Shown one piece after another: positions 1-7,534 of a stretch of 64,000 bases of DNA (positions within the stretch are counted from its first letter, which is position 1; each line of letters starts with the position of its first letter). The position numbers and the translations under genes are program-made. The notes beneath the pieces are model-generated. The model was not told where the DNA came from. It saw nothing but the letters and a program-made list of their open reading frames with translations, and made no database searches. The stretch is from NCBI GenBank assembly GCA_024636975.1, contig JAGXGA010000027.1, positions 350,699 to 414,698 of the forward strand. The letters are read 5' to 3'. The stretch is from Mariniphaga sp. (GTDB lineage: Bacteria > Bacteroidota > Bacteroidia > Bacteroidales > Prolixibacteraceae).

Positions 1-1
1 G

Positions 2-349
2 TGGTTCGAAGGGGATGCTTTTCATTATGTGGTCTCAGGTTCGGGAATCATTGAAAGCTCGGTCGATGCCGACATCGTTGAAGCTATAGTTTCAGGATCC
101 GGAAACTTGTATATTTCAGGATTGGCCCGTGATGCCAGTCTGATCCTTAGCGGATCTGGTAAAATTGATGCATGGGATCTGGCGGTTCGCAATTGTGATG
201 CTAAAATATCAGGATCAGGTGATGTATGGATTGACGTTGACCACTATCTGAAAGCTGTAATTTCAGGAAGTGGAAATGTTTTTTATAGTGGAACTCCATA
301 TTTGGAAACAGTAGTTTCTGGTTCAGGCGGTGTAATTCATAAAAATTAG
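2..349 (+). CDS. DUF2807-like (GIN domain) adhesin-type protein, C-terminal part, truncated by window edge
   Basis: The frame is open from base 2, so the start lies upstream of the window. The visible 115 residues repeat the motif SGSG about every 20-25 residues (VSGSGII, VSGSGNL, LSGSGKI, ISGSGDV, ISGSGNV, VSGSGGV). Alternating short hydrophobic strands between the glycine turns are typical of the right-handed beta-helix of DUF2807 'putative auto-transporter adhesin head GIN domain' proteins, which are common exported proteins in Bacteroidota. In this family the domain usually closes the protein, as here. The substrate or role is not known; surface or periplasmic location is inferred from the family because the signal peptide is not in view. 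Confidence 0.8.
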   Translation, partial: WFEGDAFHYVVSGSGIIESSVDADIVEAIVSGSGNLYISGLARDASLILSGSGKIDAWDLAVRNCDAKISGSGDVWIDVDHYLKAVISGSGNVFYSGTPYLETVVSGSGGVIHKN

Positions 350-374
350 GTAAATTACATCGACAAATTTACCT
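348..374. promoter_or_regulatory. Perfect 9-bp inverted repeat just upstream of the next gene
   Basis: AGGTAAATT (348-356) and AATTTACCT (366-374) are exact inverted copies separated by 9 bases. The repeat overlaps the stop codon of the upstream gene and ends 3 bases before the ATG at 378. It could be a hairpin that affects translation of the downstream gene, a weak terminator without a T run, or an operator. Only the repeat itself is observed. Confidence 0.35.
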
Positions 375-377
375 GAT

Positions 378-875
378 ATGAAAAGATTCCTGATTATTGC
401 ACTATTAGTGTTTACAGCCAAAGTTATGTTCGCACAAGGATACACACAGGCCATTGGTATTAGGGCGGGTTGGATTTCTCCCGGAATTGAATATCGTTAT
501 TACAATAGCGACAAATATTCACTGAAAGCCCTGCTTTCGTTTCGTAACCGTGGCCTGCAGTTGCATGGCATCACTGAATTTTACAAATACGATCTGTTTC
601 CCTTTTCTTATCAGCTTGTATTTGTATATGGAGCCGGTATACATGCCGGGTTCGAAAGCTGGGATGAGGTTACCTTCGATAACAACCAGCGTTTGGCCAA
701 TGTACAATCTTCTTTCCTTGTCGGACTTGATGGCCTGATTGGTCTGGAATATCTTTTTTATGAAGCGCCGGTAAAGGTCGGAATTGAAGCAAAGCCTTTT
801 TTTGATGTATTCGGCAGATATGGCTTTAATGTTGTTTTGCCCGATATTGCTTTTACAGTCAAATACCTTTTCTAA
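378..875 (+). CDS. Predicted exported beta-strand-rich envelope protein, unknown function
   Basis: 165 residues beginning with a clear signal peptide (hydrophobic residues 4-18, cleavage likely after FAQ near residue 20). The mature part is rich in alternating aromatic and hydrophobic residues (EYRYYNSDKYSLKALLSFR, QLVFVYGAGIHAGFE, GLIGLEYLFYEAPVKVGIE) and ends in a strand with a terminal Phe, as small outer-membrane beta-barrels do. I do not recognise a named family. It starts 28 bases after the preceding adhesin-like gene and 53 bases before another exported protein, so the three may be co-transcribed envelope genes. Confidence 0.7.
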   Translation: MKRFLIIALLVFTAKVMFAQGYTQAIGIRAGWISPGIEYRYYNSDKYSLKALLSFRNRGLQLHGITEFYKYDLFPFSYQLVFVYGAGIHAGFESWDEVTFDNNQRLANVQSSFLVGLDGLIGLEYLFYEAPVKVGIEAKPFFDVFGRYGFNVVLPDIAFTVKYLF

Positions 876-928
876 GACATACTTTTTATTTAATTATTTT
901 ATTTAATAACCTTAAGAATTGATTCGTT

Positions 929-1558
929 ATGAAGAAGTTTACTTTGCTGTTAATAATGGCATGTGCAGTGTTGTTGGTATATGGACAGGAAGAGAACAGA
1001 AGCGAAGTCCAAACCTTATTTTCAAACCAGAAGAGTCTGGGATTTTATGGCTCCTTTTCGTTGGGATATTCACAAATAAACGGAAAAGATGCTTTGGTTT
1101 CTGGTGGCCGTGTCGCAATGATTTTTAACCACAGTACCGCCGTAGGATTAGCCGGTTACGGATTTGTGAATAATATGGAAGGCTACCATTGGCAGGATGA
1201 CAATATTTTGAAGTATTCATTGGCAGGTGGATATGGAGGTATATTCATTGAGCCCATAGTAGGTGGATTGAACCCTGTGCATGTAACTTTTCCGGTGTTA
1301 TTTGGTTTGGGAGGAGTTGCTCAGGTGAGAAATTATGGCCCGGGATATTGGGAATTTCCTTATTACGACACACCCGAAAGCGATTTATTCTTCATTGTAG
1401 AGCCTGCTGTGGAGCTGGAAGTTAACCTTGCAAGGTTCTTTCGTACCGCTGCCACATTTAGTTACCGCTTTACTTCTGAAGTTGAACTATTTGATGTTAA
1501 TCCTGATGTATTGCGTGGATTTCATTTTGGGTTAACTTTCAAGTTTGGAAAGTTCTGA
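929..1558 (+). CDS. Predicted exported outer-membrane-type protein, unknown function
   Basis: 209 residues with a signal peptide (MKKFTLLLIMACAVLLVYG, cleavage before QEEN). The mature protein contains glycine- and aromatic-rich amphipathic strands (SLGYSQINGKDALVSGGRV, AGGYGGIFIEPIVGG, GLTFKFGKF) and a C-terminal strand with Phe at the end, consistent with an outer-membrane beta-barrel. It has no motif I can tie to a named family. The ATG at 929 is chosen because it starts the signal peptide directly. The gene ends 12 bases before a bidirectional terminator. Confidence 0.7.
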   Translation: MKKFTLLLIMACAVLLVYGQEENRSEVQTLFSNQKSLGFYGSFSLGYSQINGKDALVSGGRVAMIFNHSTAVGLAGYGFVNNMEGYHWQDDNILKYSLAGGYGGIFIEPIVGGLNPVHVTFPVLFGLGGVAQVRNYGPGYWEFPYYDTPESDLFFIVEPAVELEVNLARFFRTAATFSYRFTSEVELFDVNPDVLRGFHFGLTFKFGKF

Positions 1559-1570
1559 TTTAATTAAAAT

Positions 1571-1609
1571 AAAAACCCGTGGAACTTCTATAAATCCCAC
1601 GGGTTTTTT
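1571..1609. terminator. Bidirectional rho-independent terminator between convergent genes
   Basis: A perfect 12-bp stem (1571-1582 with 1597-1608; core ACCCGTGG/CCACGGGT) with a 14-base loop. There is an A run on the left and a T run on the right, so it can end transcription from both sides. It sits between the plus-strand gene ending at 1558 and the minus-strand gene ending at 1621. Confidence 0.9.
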
Positions 1610-1620
1610 ATTGATGTTTT

Positions 1621-2505
1621 TTATTCGGTAAAATCTACATATTCGGCTTGCTGAAGGAAATCAAAACTCATTCGCACGCTTTCAATCGGTTCGTAATTAT
1701 ATTGTTCTACTTCAACAACTCCATATTCTGCTCCTGATTGTTCGCGTTTGGCAAACATCGATTCAAAATCCATTGTGCCGCTGGCACCCAGTTCTTCTTT
1801 ATCTTTTATGTGCCATACCTCGAATCTGCCAGGATAGCTTTCAAAATAGTCGAGCGGGTCTTTTCCGCCTTCTACAATCCAGTAAAGGTCGAGCTGGAAC
1901 ATCACTTTTTCAGGATCGGTAAGTTCAAGCATCCAGTCGTATACCGGTTTACCATCAAATTCGGTTGTGAATTCGTTGGCATGATTGTGATATCCGAAAC
2001 GAATACCCTGTTCATTGCATTTTTCACCTACTGCATTAAAATATTCACAGTATCTTTTTAAGCCATCAAGGCTTTCATACCCTGTGCGGCCCATCCATGG
2101 CTGAACAATCCATTCAACACCGGCATCTGCGTGTGCCTGGATGGCTTCATCCCACCATGCCATAGTTGAGTCCCAACTTGCTGAATCCGGAACGTCCTGA
2201 CCTGTGTGTGAACCAAGGAACTGCATACCATTAGTTTCACATAACTCTTTAAAGTCTTCAGGTGACATGCCATAAAACTGGCCGTCTCCATAACCGGCAG
2301 CTTCAACAAACTTATAGCCTATCTCACCTACCTGTGCAACTGTGCCCTCAACGTCTTCTTTCATAGCATCACGGACTGAATAAAGCTGGAGGCCCATGAA
2401 CATTTCGCTTTCGGTTTCTGTGGTGCATCCTGTAAAAACCGGCATTGTTAATGCAACAATTCCGGCAATAAATAAAAATTTGCTTGTCATTTTTCTAATC
2501 ATCAT
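1621..2505 (-). CDS. Sugar phosphate isomerase/epimerase-like TIM-barrel lipoprotein
   Basis: 294 residues. The N-terminus is a lipoprotein signal peptide with hydrophobic residues about 10-24 and the lipobox FTGC near residue 27. The rest matches the xylose-isomerase-like TIM barrel (AP endonuclease family 2): GLQLYSVRD, HTGQDVPDS, GYHNHANEF, QLDLYWIVEGGKDP, VWHIKDKE, GVVEVEQY. The NHAN, QLD and HIKD motifs carry the usual metal-binding His/Asp/Glu residues. Such lipidated isomerase-fold proteins are common in Bacteroidota, often near sugar oxidoreductases; their substrates are mostly unknown. The ATG at 2505 is followed by a second in-frame ATG, so the start could shift by one codon. Convergent with the gene to its left across a shared terminator. 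Confidence 0.88.
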   Translation of the reverse strand: MMIRKMTSKFLFIAGIVALTMPVFTGCTTETESEMFMGLQLYSVRDAMKEDVEGTVAQVGEIGYKFVEAAGYGDGQFYGMSPEDFKELCETNGMQFLGSHTGQDVPDSASWDSTMAWWDEAIQAHADAGVEWIVQPWMGRTGYESLDGLKRYCEYFNAVGEKCNEQGIRFGYHNHANEFTTEFDGKPVYDWMLELTDPEKVMFQLDLYWIVEGGKDPLDYFESYPGRFEVWHIKDKEELGASGTMDFESMFAKREQSGAEYGVVEVEQYNYEPIESVRMSFDFLQQAEYVDFTE

Positions 2506-2542
2506 GTACTGGTTTTATACGGTTCCTTAATAATAATTTTTC

Positions 2543-2550
2543 CAAATTTA
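2543..2550 (-). promoter_or_regulatory. Bacteroidota -7 promoter element for the isomerase-like gene
   Basis: CAAATTTA on the plus strand is TAAATTTG on the minus strand, matching TAnnTTTG. It lies 38 bases upstream of the ATG at 2505. No clear TTTG -33 element is visible. Confidence 0.45.
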
Positions 2551-2694
2551 TGGATTTCTTTGTGTTATACAGAGGGTTTGCTGATTTATTTATCCGATTG
2601 TTTTATTTTGTTAATTATTTCTGCACAGTTTATTTACTATAAATTCATATACCTGGAAAATACTTTCTATGGAAAATGATTTCAAAAAATAGCT

Positions 2695-2702
2695 TACTTT
2701 TG
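2695..2702 (+). promoter_or_regulatory. Bacteroidota -7 promoter element for the MarR gene
   Basis: TACTTTTG matches TAnnTTTG 16 bases before the ATG at 2719. A second match (TATATTTG) overlaps at 2711-2718. No clear -33 box is visible. A short leader is implied. Confidence 0.45.
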
Positions 2703-2718
2703 GTAATTTTTATATTTG

Positions 2719-3225
2719 ATGATTATGGATTCAACAGAAATCATAATGAAAATCCGTAAGATTGTTCGCTCAATCAATCTGGAGTCAAAAAAAATCGAAA
2801 AGGAGTACGGTGTCAGCATCCCTCAGGTGCTGTGTCTGAATTATATACGTGAATCAAAAAGCTTTCAGGCAGGACAGGGAGAAATCAAAAAATTTCTGAA
2901 CCTGAATGCCAGTACAACCAGTGGCATTATAGACCGGCTTGAAGCCAAAGGGCTTGCTGCGCGGTTGCCAAAATCGGGTGATAAACGGGTCGTTACAATT
3001 GCGCTAACATCAAAGGGTGACCAGTTGTTGAAAAAAATTCCTGCCTTGTTGCAGGAGAAACTGGCCGAGAAGCTGGAAAAGCTTGATAATGATACCCGGG
3101 GTAAAATCAGGGAAAGCCTGGAACTGCTTGTTGGCCTTCTTGATATTGATGATATTGAAGCTTTCCCATCCCCGGTTGGTGAACCGGATGACTACATGCA
3201 GGATAATAATCTGTTCGACATTTGA
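2719..3225 (+). CDS. MarR-family winged-helix transcriptional regulator
   Basis: About 168 residues. The MarR fold is visible: helices around VRSINLESKKIEKEYG, the recognition region LNLNASTTSGIIDRLEAKGL (about residues 60-80) and the wing RLPKSGDKRVVTIALTSKG with the conserved DxR, followed by a C-terminal dimerisation helix. The acidic, aromatic tail EPDDYMQDNNLFDI is longer than in typical MarR proteins. Three start codons lie close together (TTG 2716, ATG 2719, ATG 2725); 2719 or 2725 is likely because the -7 element sits just upstream. The effector and targets are not evident. It precedes the beta-lysine operon by 187 bases, so it is a candidate regulator of that operon. Confidence 0.9.
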   Translation: MIMDSTEIIMKIRKIVRSINLESKKIEKEYGVSIPQVLCLNYIRESKSFQAGQGEIKKFLNLNASTTSGIIDRLEAKGLAARLPKSGDKRVVTIALTSKGDQLLKKIPALLQEKLAEKLEKLDNDTRGKIRESLELLVGLLDIDDIEAFPSPVGEPDDYMQDNNLFDI

Positions 3226-3384
3226 AAATGTTTCCTATAAAAACCATATTAAGTTAATTCATTATTAATACCACTTTTATTGAGTTATAGTATTTTATGG
3301 TTAAACTGCTTTTATACAAGCACGTAATTTGTGGTTCTTTGTATTGTAGCGACTTATATCATTAGCCTGTTTAAATATTTTTTC

Positions 3385-3392
3385 TAATTTTG
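3385..3392 (+). promoter_or_regulatory. Bacteroidota -7 promoter element for the abl operon
   Basis: TAATTTTG matches TAnnTTTG 20 bases upstream of the ATG at 3413, the first gene of a five-gene tight run. The -33 region is not well conserved. Confidence 0.5.
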
Positions 3393-3412
3393 TTCGCATA
3401 GAAACTAATATT

Positions 3413-4729
3413 ATGGAAATATTTAATGATGTAAAGCCGGAGGTTACCGGCGAGTTTCGGTTTGGATGTGAAATCTCCAAATGGAAAGATTGGAAATGGC
3501 AATTAAAAAACTCAGTTAAGTCAGTTGATGCTTTCGAACGTTTGATGGGGATAGAAATTCCCACTGAAGAAAAAGCGCTGATGGAAAAAACCATTGAACG
3601 CTTCCCAATGTCAGTAACACCTTATTACCTTTCGTTAATAGATAGTGCAAATTATAAAAACGATCCGGTTTTTAAGCAGTCGTTTGCCAATATCAATGAA
3701 CTGACTGTTTTAAAAACCGACATGAAAGATCCGCTGTCGGAAGATACCGACAGTCCGGTAGAGGGTATAACTCATCGTTATCCCGACAGGGTATTGTTTC
3801 ATGTGAGCAATATATGTTCGATGTATTGCAGGCATTGTACACGCAAACGAAAAGTGGGTGATGTTGATTCCATACCAAATAAGGCTCAACTGTTAAAAGG
3901 AATTGAATACATCAGGAATACTCCACAAGTCAGGGATGTGCTTCTTTCCGGAGGCGACCCGTTAATGCTTTCCGATAGCTACCTCGATTGGCTACTGTCG
4001 GAAATAACAGCTATCCCGCACGTGCAGGTTGTTCGAATTGGCACCCGTATGCCGGTTGTGCTTCCTTACAGGATTACAAACGATCTGATTGATGTGCTTA
4101 AAAAATACCATCCGTTGTGGATCAATACCCATTTTAATCATCCCCGGGAAATCACTTCTTCTTCGCGCGAGGCCCTGGCTAAACTTGCCAATGCCGGCTT
4201 CCCACTCGGAAATCAGTCGGTGCTGCTGGCCGATGTAAACGATTGCCCGCGAATAATGAAAGAGCTTGTCCATAAGCTGGTTCAAAACCGTGTACGCCCA
4301 TATTACCTCTATCAGTGCGATTTGTCGGAAGGACTGGCACACTTCAGGACTCCGGTTGGTAAAGGAATAGAAATCATGGAAAGTCTCATTGGACATACGT
4401 CCGGGTTTGCTGTTCCAACATATGTTATTGATGCCCCTGGTGGAGGAGGTAAAATACCTGCAATGCCAAATTATATCATTTCATGGTCGACCAATAAAGT
4501 TGTGCTGCGGAACTATGAAGGGGTTATAACCACCTATACCGAACCCGAAAATTATGCAGCGAAATTTTGCGACCGCAATTGCAAGGATTGTAATCTTGAT
4601 TTGAAGCTCGACGAGCCTGATGAACAAAAGGGGATAGGCATCGAAAAATTGTTATCGGATTATAGCAACACCATCTCCCTGATTCCGGATGATAATGAAC
4701 GGTACAACAGAAGGGATAACGATGTTTGA
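3413..4729 (+). CDS. ablA: Lysine 2,3-aminomutase (KamA/AblA), radical SAM
   Basis: 438 residues. Converts L-alpha-lysine to L-beta-lysine using S-adenosylmethionine, a [4Fe-4S] cluster and PLP. The radical SAM CxxxCxxC is at C135, C139 and C142 (CSMYCRHC). The PLP lysine is K347 in PGGGGK. The zinc ligands expected in full-length KamA are visible as C302 (YQCDL) and C386, C390, C393 (CDRNCKDC), so this is not the shorter EF-P-specific EpmB. SGGDPL and NTHFNHPRE are also typical. The next gene is an acetyltransferase of the AblB type overlapping by 8 bases, so osmolyte synthesis (N-epsilon-acetyl-beta-lysine) fits better than lysine fermentation, whose other genes are absent here. Confidence 0.95.
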   Translation: MEIFNDVKPEVTGEFRFGCEISKWKDWKWQLKNSVKSVDAFERLMGIEIPTEEKALMEKTIERFPMSVTPYYLSLIDSANYKNDPVFKQSFANINELTVLKTDMKDPLSEDTDSPVEGITHRYPDRVLFHVSNICSMYCRHCTRKRKVGDVDSIPNKAQLLKGIEYIRNTPQVRDVLLSGGDPLMLSDSYLDWLLSEITAIPHVQVVRIGTRMPVVLPYRITNDLIDVLKKYHPLWINTHFNHPREITSSSREALAKLANAGFPLGNQSVLLADVNDCPRIMKELVHKLVQNRVRPYYLYQCDLSEGLAHFRTPVGKGIEIMESLIGHTSGFAVPTYVIDAPGGGGKIPAMPNYIISWSTNKVVLRNYEGVITTYTEPENYAAKFCDRNCKDCNLDLKLDEPDEQKGIGIEKLLSDYSNTISLIPDDNERYNRRDNDV

Positions 4730-5552
4730 TAAGATTGAAAAAATTGGAAAGTCGGTAATACAGCACGGAAAATCAAATAACAGAATTTATTTACTGAAGC
4801 TTCATGCAGATGATGTTCCAACAATAATTTCTGAACTGGATCACCTGGCCAACAATAACGGCTATACAAAAATTTTCACCAAAATTCAGGCAGATGTGCT
4901 GCCTGAATTTATTCAGAACGGTTACACTCTTGAAGCCTATGTTCCCAAGTTTTACAATGGTAGAACTGACTGCATAATGGCATCAAAATTTCTTGATGAA
5001 AACAGAAGGATAATACCCGATGAGCAGATGAGGAGTTTCGCCGACCTCTTCAGGTTGAATGGAACAAACAACAAAAAAGACCTTCCTCCCCGGTATCAAA
5101 TCAGGATGTTATCGGAAAATGATGTCGAAGCTGCCGCAACAGTTTTTAGTATCGTGTTTGAAACCTATCCTTTTCCGGTGCACGATCCGGCATATATTCT
5201 GCAGACAATGCAAAGTAATATGGCCAGGTACTATGGTGTATGGGAAGGCAATAAGCTGGTTGGCATTTCAACAGCTGAAACCGATTACGAAAAGGAGAAT
5301 GCCGAGATGACCGACTTTGCTGTGTTGCCCGAATGTCGTGGTAATAGTATGGGCTCACATCTTTTGCTCTTTATGGAAGAAGAGATGAAAAAAGCCGGCA
5401 TTAAAACTGCCTATACCATTGCACGCCTTGCAGAGCCGGGAATGAACCTGACATTCATTAAAGGGGGATATAAATTCAGTGGTACACTAATTAACAATAC
5501 AAATATTGGCGGGACCATTGAAAGTATGAACATCTTTTATAAGCATTTATAA
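4722..5552 (+). CDS. ablB: Beta-lysine N-epsilon-acetyltransferase (AblB), GNAT family
   Basis: About 276 residues from the ATG at 4722; that ATG overlaps the ablA stop by 8 bases and has an AGAAGGG ribosome site a few bases upstream, so it is preferred over the in-frame ATG at 4689. AblB acetylates the epsilon-amino group of beta-lysine to give a neutral compatible solute. The N-terminal region ([29 protein letters not shown]) is the AblB-specific part. The GNAT fold occupies the C-terminal half: [19 protein letters not shown] segment, [37 protein letters not shown] with the acetyl-CoA loop RGNSMG, and a final [13 protein letters not shown]. The pair ablA-ablB is known from methanogens and has been reported in some bacteria, including green sulfur bacteria. 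Confidence 0.92.
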   Translation: MFDKIEKIGKSVIQHGKSNNRIYLLKLHADDVPTIISELDHLANNNGYTKIFTKIQADVLPEFIQNGYTLEAYVPKFYNGRTDCIMASKFLDENRRIIPDEQMRSFADLFRLNGTNNKKDLPPRYQIRMLSENDVEAAATVFSIVFETYPFPVHDPAYILQTMQSNMARYYGVWEGNKLVGISTAETDYEKENAEMTDFAVLPECRGNSMGSHLLLFMEEEMKKAGIKTAYTIARLAEPGMNLTFIKGGYKFSGTLINNTNIGGTIESMNIFYKHL

Positions 5553-5553
5553 T

Positions 5554-5751
5554 ATGAACCTGGGAAAACTATGCAAGTACGCAAGTAAGTGCTCAGTATA
5601 TCAAAATAACAACAGTGAATTAAACAAGCCGGTGTTTCTTATCCGAAATGTTTTTTGTAACAGGGGCTCCAAAGGTTGGTACAATTGCCTCCGGTTTTTA
5701 AAATATGAAGAAGGAAAAGAAGTAAGAGAAGAAATGACACCATACGGATAA
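5554..5751 (+). CDS. Small four-cysteine protein in the abl operon, unknown function
   Basis: 65 residues, ATG one base after the ablB stop, so translation is probably coupled. Cysteines at about 7, 13, 35 and 45 (LCKYASKCSVYQ, NVFCNRG, WYNCLRF) could form one zinc or iron-sulfur site. There is no signal peptide or membrane segment; the C-terminal end is charged (YEEGKEVREE). I do not recognise a named family. Its fixed place between ablB and a winged-helix gene argues that it is real and works with the beta-lysine pathway, perhaps as a regulator or metal-binding accessory; that role is inference. Confidence 0.7.
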   Translation: MNLGKLCKYASKCSVYQNNNSELNKPVFLIRNVFCNRGSKGWYNCLRFLKYEEGKEVREEMTPYG

Positions 5752-5764
5752 ACAAAGCGAAACC

Positions 5765-5959
5765 ATGAGTAGAAGTACAGAAAAAAGAATTATACAATTT
5801 CTTGATGAGAATGGCCCCAGCTTTCCGGGGGAAGTGGTTAAAGAGCTTAAATTGTCATATACCAACGGGTTGGAACTTATTAATAAGCTGTATTCGAAAG
5901 GTATTATTAAACGCACTTACTCACCTTTGCAGTATAAACTTAATTCCGATTCTGAATAA
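5765..5959 (+). CDS. Small winged-helix DNA-binding protein in the abl operon
   Basis: 64 residues that form a single winged helix-turn-helix: helix STEKRIIQFLDENG, then FPGEVVKELKLSY, recognition helix TNGLELINKLYSKGII, and a short wing KRTYSPLQYKLN. It resembles MarR/ArsR-type wHTH modules without a ligand or dimerisation domain. It lies 13 bases after the four-cysteine protein and 3 bases before the symporter gene. Likely an operon-specific regulator, possibly paired with the cysteine protein; no target site can be read with certainty. Confidence 0.72.
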   Translation: MSRSTEKRIIQFLDENGPSFPGEVVKELKLSYTNGLELINKLYSKGIIKRTYSPLQYKLNSDSE

Positions 5960-5962
5960 ATT

Positions 5963-7393
5963 ATGCATTGGCTCGATTACCTGATATTTGGTGTATACCT
6001 GCTGACTATGCTGGGTATCGGATTTTATTTCATGTTTAAAAATCACTCGGCCGAGGATTATTTTGTAGGAGGACGAAAAATTGGCTCATTCCATATCGGA
6101 TTATCAGTTGTAGCTACCGATGTGGGTGGTGGATTCTCAATCGGGTTGGGAGGCCTGGGATTTATAATGGGTATTTCCGGAACCTGGTTACTTTTTACAG
6201 GACTTATAGGAGCCTGGTTAAGTGCCGTTGTGCTTATTCCGAAGGTGTCGAAAATGGCAGCAAAGCATAATTTTCTGACTTTTCCACAGTTTTTAAAGCA
6301 ACTATTTAATTCAAAGGTGGCGTTAACAGCCGGAATCATTTCGGCAATTGGTTATTTGGGTTTCACCAGCTCACAGATTCTTGCCGGGGCAAAGCTTGCA
6401 TCGGCAACCTTTCCCAATGTTACATTACAAACAGCTTTGATTCTAATGGGGGTCATTGCTGTAATCTATACTTCCATGGGAGGTATAAAGGCGGTGATAT
6501 TTACCGATACCATCCAATGGATACTGCTCATGTCGGGTTTGATTTTCATCGGTATCCCTCTCTGCTATTTTGCAGTAGGGGGTTATGATGCTGTAAGGAG
6601 TGCTCTGCCTGCTGAATATTTTTCACTGACCAATATTACATGGCAACAAATTGCAAATTGGTTTATTACAATTGTACCCATCTGGTTTATCGGGATGACG
6701 CTTTACCAGAGGATTTATGCTGCCGGCGATAAAAAGAGCGCTCAAAAGGCCTGGTTCGTTGCCGGCTTGTTCGAATACCCGGTTATGGCTTTTACAGGAG
6801 TTATTCTGGGCTTGTTTGCACGGGTGGCATTTGAAAACGGAATAATTGGGGCGGGAGCAGAAGGTGCCTTTGACCCGGAAATGGGATTACCCATTCTTTT
6901 GAGAACAGTTTTGCCAATAGGCTTAACCGGACTTATCCTTTCTGCATACTTTTCAGCAATCATGTCAACCGCCGACAGCTGCCTCATGGCGGCTTCAGGA
7001 AATGTAATTACCGATATTTTTGGAAAACAAAATTCAAATAAAATCATGTTACTTTCGCAGGGGATCACACTATTGCTTGGCTTTACGGCCATATTAATTG
7101 CCTGGAAAGTACCTAATGTGCTGGAGCTGATGCTTCATTCCTATTCGTTTATGGTATCTGGACTTTTTATTCCGGTAATTGCTGGTATCTTTCTTAAAAA
7201 CCCGAATAATAACGGTGCTTTCTGGTCGATGATTACCGGAGGTACTGCGACACTTTCGCTTATTCTGAGCGGGATAAATATGCCTTTTGGCCTCGATGCA
7301 AACATTTACGGCATATTGCTGGCGGCAATCACTTATTTCTTTTTTCACTTTATGGGAAAAAGGACCCCTGTAGTTTTTCAGCCGGCTTCCTAA
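5963..7393 (+). CDS. Sodium:solute symporter (SSS family)
   Basis: 476 residues, about 13 hydrophobic segments. SSS-family hallmarks include DYFVGGRKIG at residues 32-41, LSVVATDVGGGFSIG in TM1-2, YTSMGGIKAVIFTDTIQW (the conserved GG..AV..TD region around residues 170-190) and SAIMSTADSCLMAASGN near residue 340, which contains the Ser/Thr residues of the second sodium site. SSS members carry sugars, amino acids, proline or other solutes with Na+. As last gene of the abl operon it is a candidate importer of lysine, or of an osmolyte such as proline, betaine or acetyl-beta-lysine itself; the substrate cannot be read from sequence. Confidence 0.92.
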   Translation: MHWLDYLIFGVYLLTMLGIGFYFMFKNHSAEDYFVGGRKIGSFHIGLSVVATDVGGGFSIGLGGLGFIMGISGTWLLFTGLIGAWLSAVVLIPKVSKMAAKHNFLTFPQFLKQLFNSKVALTAGIISAIGYLGFTSSQILAGAKLASATFPNVTLQTALILMGVIAVIYTSMGGIKAVIFTDTIQWILLMSGLIFIGIPLCYFAVGGYDAVRSALPAEYFSLTNITWQQIANWFITIVPIWFIGMTLYQRIYAAGDKKSAQKAWFVAGLFEYPVMAFTGVILGLFARVAFENGIIGAGAEGAFDPEMGLPILLRTVLPIGLTGLILSAYFSAIMSTADSCLMAASGNVITDIFGKQNSNKIMLLSQGITLLLGFTAILIAWKVPNVLELMLHSYSFMVSGLFIPVIAGIFLKNPNNNGAFWSMITGGTATLSLILSGINMPFGLDANIYGILLAAITYFFFHFMGKRTPVVFQPAS

Positions 7394-7409
7394 TATTGAT
7401 TCAAAAGTA

Positions 7410-7417
7410 TATTTTTG
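7410..7417 (+). promoter_or_regulatory. Bacteroidota -7 promoter element upstream of the DMT exporter
   Basis: TATTTTTG matches TAnnTTTG 118 bases upstream of the DMT gene, implying a leader of about 110 bases that holds a 29-codon reading frame. No well-spaced -33 box is visible. Confidence 0.4.
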
Positions 7418-7440
7418 TGCCCAATTATTCATTTGATGAA

Positions 7441-7530
7441 ATGAGCATGAAAATAAAGAGGCACCTAAAGTTGATGATTACAACCGTCATGCGAATTCCA
7501 TCTGATACCATTAAAAATAAATACTCTTAA
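7441..7530 (+). CDS. Possible 29-residue leader ORF
   Basis: An ATG-to-TAA frame (MSMKIKRHLKLM...NKYS) of 29 residues ends 4 bases before the ATG of the DMT exporter and starts about 24 bases after a -7 promoter element. It is basic and has no recognised domain. It may be a translated leader that couples to the transporter gene, or chance. No second line of evidence. Confidence 0.25.
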   Translation: MSMKIKRHLKLMITTVMRIPSDTIKNKYS

Positions 7531-7534
7531 TCAG

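Noticed and set aside
919..1128. 69-residue frame overlapping the exported protein at 929
   Set aside because: The other frame has a full signal peptide and runs 209 residues; this one is a shadow.
4689..4721. Earlier in-frame start of ablB
   Set aside because: It would overlap ablA by 41 bases; the ATG at 4722 has a ribosome site and the usual short overlap.
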